A stretch of DNA of 64,000 nt, from contig NZ_CP034346.1 of NCBI RefSeq assembly GCF_003991425.1, positions 4,005,501 through 4,069,500 on the forward strand, written 5' to 3'. Made by a program: the position numbers and the translations under genes. The notes beneath the pieces were generated by a model. The model worked only from the letters and a program-made list of their open reading frames with translations, was not told the DNA's origin and ran no database searches. Origin of the DNA: Paenibacillus lutimineralis. GTDB lineage: Bacteria; Bacillota; Bacilli; Paenibacillales; Paenibacillaceae. Positions 47,956 to 56,603 of this stretch are shown here, one piece after another (position 1 is the first letter of the stretch; the number at the start of each line of letters is the position of its first letter).

Positions 47956-49116
47956 TTACGATACGAGCGCAACGATCTTCTGCGCGCCATCTGCCATCGA
48001 ATCCGCAGATACGATCGTCAAATCGGATTCAGCCAGAATACGCTTGCCCAGCTCTACATTCGTTCCTTCCAGACGTACCACTAACGGACGATCAAGTCCG
48101 ATCTGATGGGCCGCTTCTACGATTCCCGCTGCGATGACGTCACATTTCATAATTCCACCGAAAATATTTACGAAAATCCCCTTAACTTTATCATCAGACA
48201 GTATGATCTTGAACGCTTCCGTAACCTTCTCAGCCGTTGCTCCGCCCCCTACGTCGAGGAAGTTGGCAGGATCGCCGCCATAATATTTAATAATGTCCAT
48301 CGTTGCCATCGCAAGACCCGCTCCATTGACCATGCAGCCGATGTTTCCATCTAAGGCAATATAGCTAAGATCAAACTTAGAAGCTTCAATTTCTTTCTCG
48401 TTCTCTTCTTCCAAATCGCGCAGAGCAACGATATCCTTATGCCGGAACAACGCATTGGAATCAAAATTTAATTTGGCATCCAGCGCCATTACATTACCGT
48501 CACCAGTAACTACAAGTGGATTAATCTCAGCGATGGAGCAATCCTTGTCGACAAATGCCGCATAGAGAGCCATCATAAATTGAGCCGCTTTATTTACCAG
48601 TTCATTAGGTATGTTAATCGCATAAGCTAGTCTGCGCGCCTGATAGGACTGAAGACCCAGCGCAGGATCAACTACCTCTTTAAATATTTTCTCCGGAGTT
48701 GCTGCTGCGACCTCTTCGATCTCTGTACCGCCTTCTTCCGACGCCATCATTACGACGCTGCCGGTTCCACGGTCGACAACAACACCTATGTAGTACTCTT
48801 TCTTAATGTCGCAGCCTTCTTCGATCAACAAGCGTTTGACCTCTTTGCCTTCCGGGCCAGTCTGATGCGTTACCAGTACCTTGCCGAGAATTTCCTGTGC
48901 ATAAGTCCGCACTTCTTCCAGATTTTTCGCGACTTTAACGCCACCAGCTTTGCCGCGTCCGCCAGCATGGATCTGCGCCTTCACAACGACAACTGGGCTG
49001 CCCAGCGCAGCCGCTGCCTCTACAGCCTCATCAACCGTAAACGCAACTTGTCCTTTCGGAACGGCGACTCCATACTGCTTCAGCACTTCTTTTCCTTGAT
49101 ATTCATGGATATTCAT
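47956..49116 (-). CDS. sucC: Succinate-CoA ligase [ADP-forming] beta subunit
   Basis: ATP-grasp subunit that couples succinyl-CoA cleavage to ADP phosphorylation. N terminus [17 protein letters not shown]; phosphate-binding loop [18 protein letters not shown]. Length 386. First gene of sucCD with a promoter at 49215-49220. Confidence 0.97.
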   Translation of the reverse strand: MNIHEYQGKEVLKQYGVAVPKGQVAFTVDEAVEAAAALGSPVVVVKAQIHAGGRGKAGGVKVAKNLEEVRTYAQEILGKVLVTHQTGPEGKEVKRLLIEEGCDIKKEYYIGVVVDRGTGSVVMMASEEGGTEIEEVAAATPEKIFKEVVDPALGLQSYQARRLAYAINIPNELVNKAAQFMMALYAAFVDKDCSIAEINPLVVTGDGNVMALDAKLNFDSNALFRHKDIVALRDLEEENEKEIEASKFDLSYIALDGNIGCMVNGAGLAMATMDIIKYYGGDPANFLDVGGGATAEKVTEAFKIILSDDKVKGIFVNIFGGIMKCDVIAAGIVEAAHQIGLDRPLVVRLEGTNVELGKRILAESDLTIVSADSMADGAQKIVALVS

Positions 49117-49214
49117 ACTTTAGAATCCTCCTATCAACAGGCGGTATTAGAAGTTGTTCCATAACCCTAAGTAACGAACCTCACAGGTATGGCCAAATCG
49201 TTGAAACCCCACTC

Positions 49215-49241
49215 ATTGTACCATGTTTTTGAAACGCTTTC
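49215..49241 (-). promoter_or_regulatory. Extended -10 promoter of sucCD with cre-like element
   Basis: TGG-TACAAT (49220-49215, extended -10) on the minus strand with no good -35. In the -35 zone sits GAAAGCGTTTC (49241-49231), which resembles half of a CcpA site but is one base short of the full cre consensus. CcpA control is plausible for a TCA gene, but the match is weak. Confidence 0.5.
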
Positions 49242-49523
49242 CTTAAAAAGTTCATGATTTATACACAACTTTTTTATATCAATTTGATCTCATTTTGAGA
49301 TAAATCATTCCCGTTTTTCAAAGTTCACACCTTTTTTTAGTTGACCTCGAAAATCGTCATTTTATTTCAGAATATTTATATATTCGACTTTTCACTTGCC
49401 AAGTAATATAAGTGAGTCGCAGCGGATCTGCGAAACACATCGCGAAATGAGATGAATTCCTATTCTATAATGATGATCAACTCGGTAAAATGATGTGATG
49501 TTTTTGATTGATTTCAGCAAAGC
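49242..49523. other. AT-rich divergent intergenic region, no gene seen
   Basis: Lies between the sucC promoter and the comM promoter. No credible ORF. A perfect inverted repeat ATCTCA-TTT-TGAGAT is at 49288-49302 and a short CGCAG/CTGCG hairpin lies near 49427; both could be regulator sites. Confidence 0.5.
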
Positions 49524-49552
49524 TTGACATTTCTAAGAGAAACTTCTACGAT
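49524..49552 (+). promoter_or_regulatory. Sigma-A promoter of comM
   Basis: Consensus -35 TTGACA (49524-49529), 17-bp spacer, -10 TACGAT (49547-49552). Transcription would start near 49559, giving a leader of about 150 bases. Confidence 0.8.
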
Positions 49553-49584
49553 ACGATCAAAGCATAGTTCGGAAAATATGGAAG

Positions 49585-49710
49585 CACCTTTTTTCCCTCG
49601 ATAAGGCGCCATTGCCAGGCAACTGGTATCAAATGAAGGTTCGTAAGTTGGGCTAAGCACTCAGCTTACTACTGAACCTCCTTATTATGGAAAAGGGGTG
49701 TTTTTTTGTT
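49585..49710 (+). promoter_or_regulatory. Structured, riboswitch-like 5' leader of comM
   Basis: Closing helix P1: CACCTTTTTTCC (49585-49596) pairs over 12 bp with GGAAAAGGGGTG (49689-49700), which is the comM ribosome site and is followed by T7. P1 extends through GATAAGG (49600-49606) with CCTTATT (49680-49686). Inside are P2 (49608-49627, CCATTGC/GCAA-C-TGG) and P3 (AGGTTC/GAACCT plus ten further pairs, 49637-49679) joined by ATCAAATGA. It matches no riboswitch class I recognise. Confidence 0.6.
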
Positions 49711-51303
49711 ATGTCCATGTACGGGAAGCTTTATAGTGCCTGTCTATACGGTATCGACGGAGTATTGATTGAAGTAGAAGTGGATCTGTCCAGCGGGATT
49801 CCCCAGGTAAATCTGGTTGGATTGCCTGATTCCGCCGTACGAGAGGCCGTGGAAAGAGTGCGCTCGGCGATCAAAAACTGCGGCTATACCTTTCCGCTGC
49901 AAAGGGTCACGATAAATCTTGCACCGGCCGATCTGCGTAAGACGGGCAGTGCATTCGATCTCGCCATTGCACTCGGACTCTTGGCAGCAAGTGAGCAGAT
50001 CCGTCTACCGGAGGAGGAGCACCTGCTTATTCTCGGCGAGCTCTCGCTCGACGGCACGCTTCGTCCAGTTCCTGGAGTGTTGGCTATGGTCGATCTGGCG
50101 ATGAAGCAAGGCTTCACCTCTGTGCTACTGCCTAAAGACAATGCACCAGAAGCGATGCTGCTGGATGGAATTCATGTTTATGGACTTAGGCATTTACAGG
50201 AGTTGGATCCAGAGGGGTTCACCGATAAAAAGGGCATACAAGCTCCCTTGCATCTATCTTCTTTATCCCATTTGCAAATTCATCATGATCATCCGGTAAC
50301 AGTCGAGGAGCCAGTATTGTTTCCGCCACCTACCGAGGACTACAGCGATGTGCTTGGACAGCAACATGTCAAGCGAGCGCTGACGATCGCAGCAGCAGGC
50401 ATGCATAATATCGTCCTGATCGGCCCCCCAGGTACTGGCAAGACGATGCTCATTCGCAGACTGCCCACAATTCTCCCTCCTCTATCCCAAGAGGAAGCTC
50501 TGGAAGTTACGAAAATTTACAGCTCGGCTGGCAAATTAAAAGGCAGTGGGGGCGACTTAATGAGCACCCGTCCTTTTCGTTCGCCACACCACACTATTTC
50601 GGGGGCTGGACTCATCGGCGGCGGCAGCATACCGAGGCCGGGAGAAGTCAGTCTCGCTCATCACGGTGTCTTATTCTTGGATGAGCTGCCCGAATTTTCG
50701 CGAGGTGTTCTGGAGGTGCTGCGCCAGCCACTGGAAGAGCGCGTCGTCTCGATAAGCAGGTCGCGGGCTTCTTTTACCTTTCCAGCACGATTTCTGTTGG
50801 CTGCTTCATTGAATCCGTGTCCCTGTGGGTTTTTCGCGGCTGAACCGCCGCTTCCACCATGTACCTGCAGCCCGGCCAGAATCGCTCAGTATCGTGAGAA
50901 GATATCCGGCCCACTGTTGGACCGTATCGATATGCATGTTGAGGTGCCACGTCCAGCCAATTGGCAAAGCGATGTCCAGCCTTTATCCTCAGCTGAGATG
51001 CGTGTCGCCATTGAGAGAGCTGAAGCGATCCAGCTCAATCGATATCGTAATTACACATTCACCCGTAACAGTGAATTATCTGGCCGGATGTTACGTAAGT
51101 TCGCCCCGCTTGACGCTGCAGCGAGCCGCTTGTTGGAGGCTTCGTTCGAGACGCTAGGGCTCAGCATGCGCGCCCATGACCGGATCATTAAGTTGGCCCG
51201 TACAATCGCTGATCTGGAGGGCTCGGACCGTATCATATCCGCCCATATTGCCGAGGCGATCCAATATCGTCAGTTAGATCGGCGCAGGGTTGAGACCGTG
51301 TAA
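49711..51303 (+). CDS. comM: ComM/YifB family Mg-chelatase-like AAA+ ATPase
   Basis: Hexameric helicase-type ATPase; ComM promotes branch migration during transformation in Gram-negatives. N-terminal Lon-like domain (YSACLYGIDGVLIEVEVDL, GLPDSAVREAVERVRSAI), Walker A GPPGTGKTML, Mg-chelatase core with a four-Cys-type motif near NPCPCGFF. About 530 residues. Although ATG 49687 is in frame, AAAAGGGGTG at 49691-49700 places the start at ATG 49711. It is transcribed opposite to its neighbours. A transformation role here is inference; dprA nearby fits. Confidence 0.93.
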   Translation: MSMYGKLYSACLYGIDGVLIEVEVDLSSGIPQVNLVGLPDSAVREAVERVRSAIKNCGYTFPLQRVTINLAPADLRKTGSAFDLAIALGLLAASEQIRLPEEEHLLILGELSLDGTLRPVPGVLAMVDLAMKQGFTSVLLPKDNAPEAMLLDGIHVYGLRHLQELDPEGFTDKKGIQAPLHLSSLSHLQIHHDHPVTVEEPVLFPPPTEDYSDVLGQQHVKRALTIAAAGMHNIVLIGPPGTGKTMLIRRLPTILPPLSQEEALEVTKIYSSAGKLKGSGGDLMSTRPFRSPHHTISGAGLIGGGSIPRPGEVSLAHHGVLFLDELPEFSRGVLEVLRQPLEERVVSISRSRASFTFPARFLLAASLNPCPCGFFAAEPPLPPCTCSPARIAQYREKISGPLLDRIDMHVEVPRPANWQSDVQPLSSAEMRVAIERAEAIQLNRYRNYTFTRNSELSGRMLRKFAPLDAAASRLLEASFETLGLSMRAHDRIIKLARTIADLEGSDRIISAHIAEAIQYRQLDRRRVETV

Positions 51304-51457
51304 ATCAAAAGAAAGCCTCCATTTCCACGGGTATATGTAGTTCTTGGGCTTGAGAAAATTCTATTGCAAGATAAACAATCTTTAAGTGTCGTGGTTACTC
51401 ATCCTTGAATGAGCTCTCGTTAGAGGTTTTCTTGTAAAGACTCCAGTGTCTTCACGA

Positions 51458-51850
51458 TTAAAAGGCAGCTTCTAAATGCTCCAATTGTGTCTCGCCATCT
51501 CCATGGTAGAGAACAGTGATCACGTCAAAACGGACCAGAGCTGTCTGCTTAGCGGTTTGCAGTAAATAGACGGCGGCGGTATCACGCACCTTACGTATTT
51601 TGCGGGGAGTGATGGATTCGGAAGGAAAACCATAAGCAAGCGCATAGCCGCTGCGGCTGCGCACCTCGACGATGACAATCTGCTCTTCCTTGGTTACAAT
51701 CAAATCCAGCTCCCCTGTCCGACAGCGCCAATTTCTGGCCAAGATCCTATATCCCTGATTCTGCAAATATTGCGCCGCCATATTTTCCGCTTGTCTGCCG
51801 CGAGCTTGGCGTTCATCTATACCCGATCTTTCATTTCTCGAATTACTCAT
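51458..51850 (-). CDS. yraN: UPF0102 family protein YraN
   Basis: Small predicted endonuclease-like protein of the PD-(D/E)XK fold. Conserved GRQAENMAAQYLQNQGY, then RTGELDLIV and IVIVEVRSRS, holding the probable catalytic Glu/Asp/Glu residues. 130 residues from ATG 51850, nine bases after AAGGAG; ATG 51868 overlaps that site. Convergent with comM across a 154-base spacer with no clear terminator. Confidence 0.9.
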   Translation of the reverse strand: MSNSRNERSGIDERQARGRQAENMAAQYLQNQGYRILARNWRCRTGELDLIVTKEEQIVIVEVRSRSGYALAYGFPSESITPRKIRKVRDTAAVYLLQTAKQTALVRFDVITVLYHGDGETQLEHLEAAF

Positions 51851-52043
51851 ATGTAACGACTCCTTCATAACTTCTAAAGCAAAGTAAGCATAGTGTTATG
51901 GGATATAAAGGTTATAACTACACATAAATCCAATATAAGTTATGGAAGGATATCTGGCAAATTGTTTATGTAAATCACCATTAAAGATATCAAATATCGT
52001 CCGAAAACGGTTTAACAGGCATATTCTACTTATATAGACTTCA

Positions 52044-52070
52044 AGCGCCGTGAATTTGCTTCACGGCGCT
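52044..52070 (-). terminator. Strong hairpin after ylqH
   Basis: AGCGCCGTGAA/TTCACGGCGCT, 11 perfect base pairs with a five-base loop, directly after the ylqH stop. It lacks a T-tract (TTGAAGTCT follows), so termination may be inefficient. Confidence 0.65.
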
Positions 52071-52075
52071 CCGTA

Positions 52076-52384
52076 TTATTCGTAGTACCATTCTTCCTCA
52101 GCCAGCTTGTCGGAACGGTAAATGAAAGTGAGTATTTCAGCCACGAGATTATAAAGCTCTGGCGGAATCTGTTGGTCCAAATCAAGCTTGGACAGTACTT
52201 CTACTAGTGCCGGGTCCTCCTGAATCGGGATACCATGCTCCTTGGCTGTCTCCAGGATACGTTCAGCCAGCATCCCCCTACCTTTGGCAGCTACGATTGG
52301 CGCATCGCCTTTGGACGGTTCATATTTCAGAGCGACTGCCTTCTTCATAGAGAGCGGAAGCTCCTGTGATTTGTCCTCACTCAT
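52076..52384 (-). CDS. ylqH: FlhB C-terminal-like cytoplasmic protein YlqH
   Basis: 102 residues corresponding only to the cytoplasmic domain of FlhB/EscU (VALKYEPSKGDAPIVAAKGRGMLAERI ... LVAEILTFIYR). The membrane helices and the NPTH autocleavage motif of FlhB are absent. ATGA overlap with ylqG implies joint synthesis. The same gene pair lies here in B. subtilis. Role unknown; it may bind FliK-like YlqG or other export substrates. Confidence 0.88.
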   Translation of the reverse strand: MSEDKSQELPLSMKKAVALKYEPSKGDAPIVAAKGRGMLAERILETAKEHGIPIQEDPALVEVLSKLDLDQQIPPELYNLVAEILTFIYRSDKLAEEEWYYE

Positions 52385-54423
52385 ACACGATAGTCCACCC
52401 CTCTATATGAGCTGGGCGCGTAGGCTTGAGACATCGTTAAATCATTGGCTCCGTCCTCTTCAACAGCTTTGATCAACCGTTCCGCATTCAAGGCTAATAA
52501 CCGGTACCCTGCCGAATCCAATGCAGCTCTTACCTCATCCTGACGTGACTCAAGGAAGGTTCCGGCCAGTTCATTCTCACTATAAATCTTGAGCAGTACC
52601 TTCTTGTCTGCCACCTGTACATCGACCATAATTTGGCCGAGCGCCTTCATTTGCAAATCGAACCACAGCCGGCAATTGTCAGCGTCGAGCAAACCTTTGC
52701 GGCCACGCCTCGATTCGATATGTACGGACGCCGTCTGCTCTCCATCTGGCCCGATAAAAGGCAGAAATAGCGTGACTTGTGCGAACGGAGCCGTACGGTC
52801 GGTCGTCAGCAATAGCTGCTGCCCGGTCAATTGGCTGGCCAACTGTCGGGCAGTATCCAGCAGCGGTGCTGGAACGTCGTCCTGCGACAGCACCTGCATC
52901 AGCAGCCCCTTCAGTGTATCGCTGACCATGAGGGGGCTGCTCTTGTGCGCAGCCAGGGCTTCCGGCTGAGCCAGCCCCGCGGCAGCCCCAGCGGCTTGCG
53001 CGCCGGGCACTGCCCCGCTCGCGCCGCTATGCGGCAGCGCGGGCCCTTCCTGCGGCGCGGCCATAGGCCCGCTGCCGCCAGCCCCGCCGGGTGCGACAGC
53101 GCCCCCGGCGGCGCCCCGCGGCGCCTCGCCTGCGGCAGGCGCCGGTTCTTGCTGCGCGCCAACGGCCGCGCGCAGCAGCTGCTGCTCGTGCTCCGCACCG
53201 AGCAGCTTGAGCACGCGCCCCACCCACGGCTCAACCGCCGTGGGGGGCGCTACCAGTGGCGAAGCCCCAGCGGGAGCTTCGCCAGCCGTGGCCGCAGCCG
53301 CAGCACTAGCACCCGTGCTTGTGCCTGCGGCAAGGCCGACCGCACGCTCCGCTGCGGTCAGCTCTGCACCGCCTTGCCCTCTACTAGGCAAGGCAACGGT
53401 ATCCTGCGCTATCGTAGCGCGCAGCTGTGTCAGCAAGCTCTGCAGTTTGCTGAGCAGAGCATCCGTCGTCTGAGTACCGGCCCCCTGTACCGTAGACGCC
53501 AATGAACCATCTGCCATTGGCAATGAGGAAGCCGAGAAAGGAACTGCCTTTCCACCGCCATCCATCGCAGTCTGGGACATCGTCGGAGCTGGGTTTAACA
53601 CGCCCTCATTCGCGCCTGCAACTCCGCTTCCCTGTGCAGCTCCTTGAGCAGCAACCGCTGCAGCAGCCGATCCTCCAGCTGATGCACCGGGTGTTGCGGC
53701 ATTAGGAACAACAGCGTTTGCGGCCAGCTGTCCCATCCCCGCATTCTGCATTTCCGCTCCGGTAGCCATTGGAACTTGAGCGCCGTTCGCTTGCCCACCT
53801 GTCTGCCCCAGTACATTTAAGCGGCCTCCTCCTACAAATGCCGCCAACTGCTCCTCCAGATTCGACAACAGTACATGCAGGGGCAGGCCAAAAATCGCTT
53901 GATGCAAGCTGCCCACCGTTTCGCCAGTCAAAGGCAAACCTCGATTCAATGCAATTCCAGCAGCTTGGACCCATTCAGATAACGGTACGGAAGATGGTTT
54001 TAGTGCCGTTAGACTAAGGAGTTGAGTGACATTCTCCTTAGTCAAAGGTATTCCGCTCGCCTGCATGGATTGGATCAAATCGCGGTTCGCCGCAGTGTTC
54101 TCCAATCCGAATTCACTCAATAATCCGGCAAGTGAGGAGGAAGACAACCCCGATGTCACTGGCTGGTTGATTGGCTTAAGCACCATCTGGCCATCCTGAA
54201 CCTGCGGCTGTACTTGCAATAGCGTCGTCTGGCCTTGCTGCAGCGGGGTTTCTAACGTGGCGTGGAGCTTCACCCCCTGCACCTGAATCACCGCTTCCTG
54301 TCCCCCCTCGGATACGCTAAGCACCGTTCCACGTACGACCTGTCCGGCCTTGAGCTCTAATGTGCGCGGCTCTCCAGGACGTGCATCCCCCAGCATACTT
54401 CTCAGCAGAGGTCCTATATTCAT
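52381..54423 (-). CDS. ylqG: FliK-like hook-length-control domain protein YlqG
   Basis: About 680 residues. A conserved N-terminal region (TLELKAGQVVRGTVLSVSEGG) and a C-terminal Flg_hook/FliK-like domain (VHIESRRGRKGLLDADNCRLWFDLQMKALGQIMVDVQV) flank a long Ala/Gly/Pro-rich low-complexity middle (about residues 205-500). ATG 54423, behind GGGAGGGA, is chosen over an upstream in-frame candidate. The middle is coded by DNA far richer in GC than the surroundings. Coupled to ylqH. Confidence 0.85.
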   Translation of the reverse strand: MNIGPLLRSMLGDARPGEPRTLELKAGQVVRGTVLSVSEGGQEAVIQVQGVKLHATLETPLQQGQTTLLQVQPQVQDGQMVLKPINQPVTSGLSSSSLAGLLSEFGLENTAANRDLIQSMQASGIPLTKENVTQLLSLTALKPSSVPLSEWVQAAGIALNRGLPLTGETVGSLHQAIFGLPLHVLLSNLEEQLAAFVGGGRLNVLGQTGGQANGAQVPMATGAEMQNAGMGQLAANAVVPNAATPGASAGGSAAAAVAAQGAAQGSGVAGANEGVLNPAPTMSQTAMDGGGKAVPFSASSLPMADGSLASTVQGAGTQTTDALLSKLQSLLTQLRATIAQDTVALPSRGQGGAELTAAERAVGLAAGTSTGASAAAAATAGEAPAGASPLVAPPTAVEPWVGRVLKLLGAEHEQQLLRAAVGAQQEPAPAAGEAPRGAAGGAVAPGGAGGSGPMAAPQEGPALPHSGASGAVPGAQAAGAAAGLAQPEALAAHKSSPLMVSDTLKGLLMQVLSQDDVPAPLLDTARQLASQLTGQQLLLTTDRTAPFAQVTLFLPFIGPDGEQTASVHIESRRGRKGLLDADNCRLWFDLQMKALGQIMVDVQVADKKVLLKIYSENELAGTFLESRQDEVRAALDSAGYRLLALNAERLIKAVEEDGANDLTMSQAYAPSSYRGVDYRV

Positions 54424-54455
54424 CAACTTCCCTCCCAACCCTAAAATAGATGAAA

Positions 54456-54476
54456 ATCAAAAAGTCCACTTTTGAT
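54456..54476. repeat. Decayed copy of the palindromic repeat arm
   Basis: TCAAAAAGTCCACTTTTGAT is 19/20 identical to the arm of the mini repeat at 62903. It can fold as a short hairpin upstream of the ylqG start. Confidence 0.5.
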
Positions 54477-54581
54477 AAAAAAACCAATCGAGGCCAATTC
54501 ATAGATGAGCGACCACGATTCAAAGGTAGGCTTTCCTTCGATATATAAAATTTCATCAGTAGAATCTGATCATCGATTTTC

Positions 54582-54764
54582 TAACGAAACGTGGTATCGC
54601 TATTTCAACTGAAATGACCCTCTAAAAATTTTAACGAAACTAGGTATCGTTATTTAAGCCAATTCGGCGCTTAACACCTTATATTCTCCCAAATAACGAT
54701 ATGGTGTTTCGTTAGATTTTATTTACCTCTATTAGCGAGGAAATAACGATCTGTAGTTTCGTTA
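54582..54764. repeat. Inverted array of 24-bp repeats with 50-bp period
   Basis: Four copies of TAACGAAAC-N5-ATCG-N-TATTT: forward at 54582-54605 and 54632-54655, reverse at 54691-54714 and 54741-54764. Spacing within each pair is exactly 50 bases. The pairs face each other, so the region can form a long imperfect hairpin. No ORF. Confidence 0.85.
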
Positions 54765-54776
54765 GACGATACGGAA

Positions 54777-54798
54777 AACCCGCCTGACATGGCGGGTT
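54777..54798 (-). terminator. Terminator after rnhB
   Basis: AACCCGCC/GGCGGGTT with a six-base loop and TTTTCC on the minus strand, two bases past the rnhB stop codon. Confidence 0.85.
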
Positions 54799-54800
54799 AA

Positions 54801-55424
54801 TCAGAACAACGTCTGTTCTTCAATCAACAAGTTTCGCAAGAAGCTTCGGCGGTGCATCGGCGTCGGGCCCAAAGCCATAATTTGCTCCCGATGCAGCTTC
54901 GTGGCATAACCCTTATGTACTGCAATTCCGTATTCAGGATATTTTACATCCCATTCTCCCTGACAGAGCCTGTCCCGCGTAACTTTGGCGACAATCGATG
55001 CAGCTGCAATCGACTGGCTTGTGGCATCGCCTTTAATAATAGCCAGCTGGGGAATATCAGTATCGATCTTCTCTGCATCAATCAGCAGCATGTCCGGCAT
55101 GACGTTCAATTGACTCACCGCCTGCTTCATTGCCAGACGTGCAGCCTGTTTAATATTAATTTGATCAATGGTTGGAGCATCCACATAACCAACTCCTACA
55201 GCTACAGCCTGTTCCATAATCACATCGTATAAATGCTCTCGCTTCTTGGCACTGAGCTTCTTGGAATCATCGACATCCTCAAGCACGAGTCCTCGCGGCA
55301 AAATAACCGCAGCCGCTACAACATCACCAAACAGACAACCCCGACCTACTTCATCAACACCTGCAATGTTCTGATAAGATAACTCCCAATATTCCTGTTC
55401 GTATTTCAATAAATGACTCATCAT
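54801..55424 (-). CDS. rnhB: Ribonuclease HII
   Basis: Removes misincorporated ribonucleotides and RNA from RNA-DNA hybrids. Catalytic motif IAGVDEVGRGCLFGDVVAAA (Asp-Glu), third Asp in LLIDAEK, and the C-terminal SIAAASIVAKVTRD. At 207 residues it lacks the N-terminal domain of B. subtilis RNase HII (255). Two adjacent ATG codons are possible starts. Position rbgA-rnhB-ylqG is conserved. Confidence 0.95.
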   Translation of the reverse strand: MMSHLLKYEQEYWELSYQNIAGVDEVGRGCLFGDVVAAAVILPRGLVLEDVDDSKKLSAKKREHLYDVIMEQAVAVGVGYVDAPTIDQINIKQAARLAMKQAVSQLNVMPDMLLIDAEKIDTDIPQLAIIKGDATSQSIAAASIVAKVTRDRLCQGEWDVKYPEYGIAVHKGYATKLHREQIMALGPTPMHRRSFLRNLLIEEQTLF

Positions 55425-55620
55425 TTCTCCCCGTTCTCCCCGTCAACTACGCCTAGCATTCTATGATGAGGGGCGGCCCTACACATCCTTGTCCCTCTAT
55501 GAAGCTATAAGTACACTATATACTATTTATCGGTTGAACGACTTCTAAATTAAGCGATCTATAAGGATGAAATTTTTCCCTGATGGCCAATTTTCATTTA
55601 CACACAAAGCCTATGTACAC

Positions 55621-55662
55621 AAAAAATCCTTCCAGGAGCCATCAGACTATCCCGGAAGGATT
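55621..55662 (-). terminator. Terminator after rbgA
   Basis: AATCCTTCC/GGAAGGATT stem with T6 on the minus strand, about 35 bases past the rbgA stop. The remaining spacer to rnhB (55425-55620) shows no gene. Confidence 0.85.
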
Positions 55663-55697
55663 GTATCGTGCTATGAGTTATTGAGGTCAATCTAACT

Positions 55698-56561
55698 TTA
55701 ATATGGGGCCTCCATTGAATATCTTCCCAGCTTGCCAGCTCGCAGCTCACGCAGCAATATTCCAGAGGCTTTCTCCAAATCAACACGACCGCCGCTAACG
55801 ATACAGCCACGCTTGCGCCCTACAGCCTCCATCACCGCTACAATATCATGCGGATTATCCGGATCTTGAGGAGGCTCCTTCAACTCAAATCGGCTAGAGA
55901 AGGGCTCCCAATAATATTTAACCAAATATTTAACGCCAAAAAAAGCGATGTCTTCCACATTCAATATTTCTTCACGGATTGCTCCAGTTACCGCCAGGCG
56001 ATAACCTACATTCTGATCCTCAAATTTCGGCCAGAGAATTCCCGGAGTATCAAGCAGCTCCATATCGGTCCCTACCTTGATCCACTGTTGGCCCTTGGTA
56101 ACGCCAGGACGATCTCCAGTAGCCGCAATATTTCGCCCCGCCAATCGGTTAATCAACGTAGATTTCCCTACGTTAGGAATCCCTACGATCAGGGCACGGA
56201 CCGCACGTGGATTCATGCCTTTTGCCCGTTGCTTCTCCAGCTTGTCTTTCAACAACTCCTTGGCTAAGAGAGGGATATCTTTAATCCCTTGGCCGCTGTA
56301 TGCATCAACAGCAACAGCAAGATGCCCTTCTTGCTTGAATACTTCCAGCCATTGCTTCGTCACGCCGGGATCTGCCAGATCGGCTTTGTTCAGCACGATC
56401 AAACGTGGCTTACCCTGCAAAATTTCATCGATCATCGGATTTCTGCTGGACATTGGCAGCCTTGCATCCAACAGCTCGATCACAACATCGATAAGCTTAA
56501 GCTTATCCTGAATCTGCCGGCGAGCCTTGGTCATATGTCCGGGAAACCATTGAATCGTCAT
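55698..56561 (-). CDS. rbgA: Ribosome biogenesis GTPase RbgA (YlqF)
   Basis: Circularly permuted GTPase needed for late 50S assembly. G4 motif LNKADLAD precedes G1 [16 protein letters not shown] and G3 [12 protein letters not shown]-terminal ANTAR-like domain follows. Length 287. Start behind GAGGTGAT. Confidence 0.96.
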   Translation of the reverse strand: MTIQWFPGHMTKARRQIQDKLKLIDVVIELLDARLPMSSRNPMIDEILQGKPRLIVLNKADLADPGVTKQWLEVFKQEGHLAVAVDAYSGQGIKDIPLLAKELLKDKLEKQRAKGMNPRAVRALIVGIPNVGKSTLINRLAGRNIAATGDRPGVTKGQQWIKVGTDMELLDTPGILWPKFEDQNVGYRLAVTGAIREEILNVEDIAFFGVKYLVKYYWEPFSSRFELKEPPQDPDNPHDIVAVMEAVGRKRGCIVSGGRVDLEKASGILLRELRAGKLGRYSMEAPY

Positions 56562-56603
56562 CGTATCACCTCAATTTTCCCGAGCACATCTTTACTTTCG
56601 AAA

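Noticed and set aside
49231-49241. A full CcpA cre site
   Set aside because: Only 11 of the expected 14 positions can be aligned symmetrically, so it is reported only as cre-like.
49585-49710. comM leader as a c-di-GMP (GEMM), TPP or T-box element
   Set aside because: The conserved bases of these classes (for example the GCAAA/ACGCAAAGCC core of GEMM or the TPP CUGAGA) are not present.
52831-53505. Long plus-strand reading frame of 224 codons opposite ylqG
   Set aside because: It lies wholly inside the GC-rich low-complexity part of ylqG, where stop codons are rare in all frames; its translation is Arg/Gln-rich with no domain and no ribosome site.
54582-54764. Regular 50-bp spacing suggesting a CRISPR array
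   Set aside because: Only four copies, two of them inverted, imperfect repeats, AT-rich spacers that resemble each other, and no cas genes.
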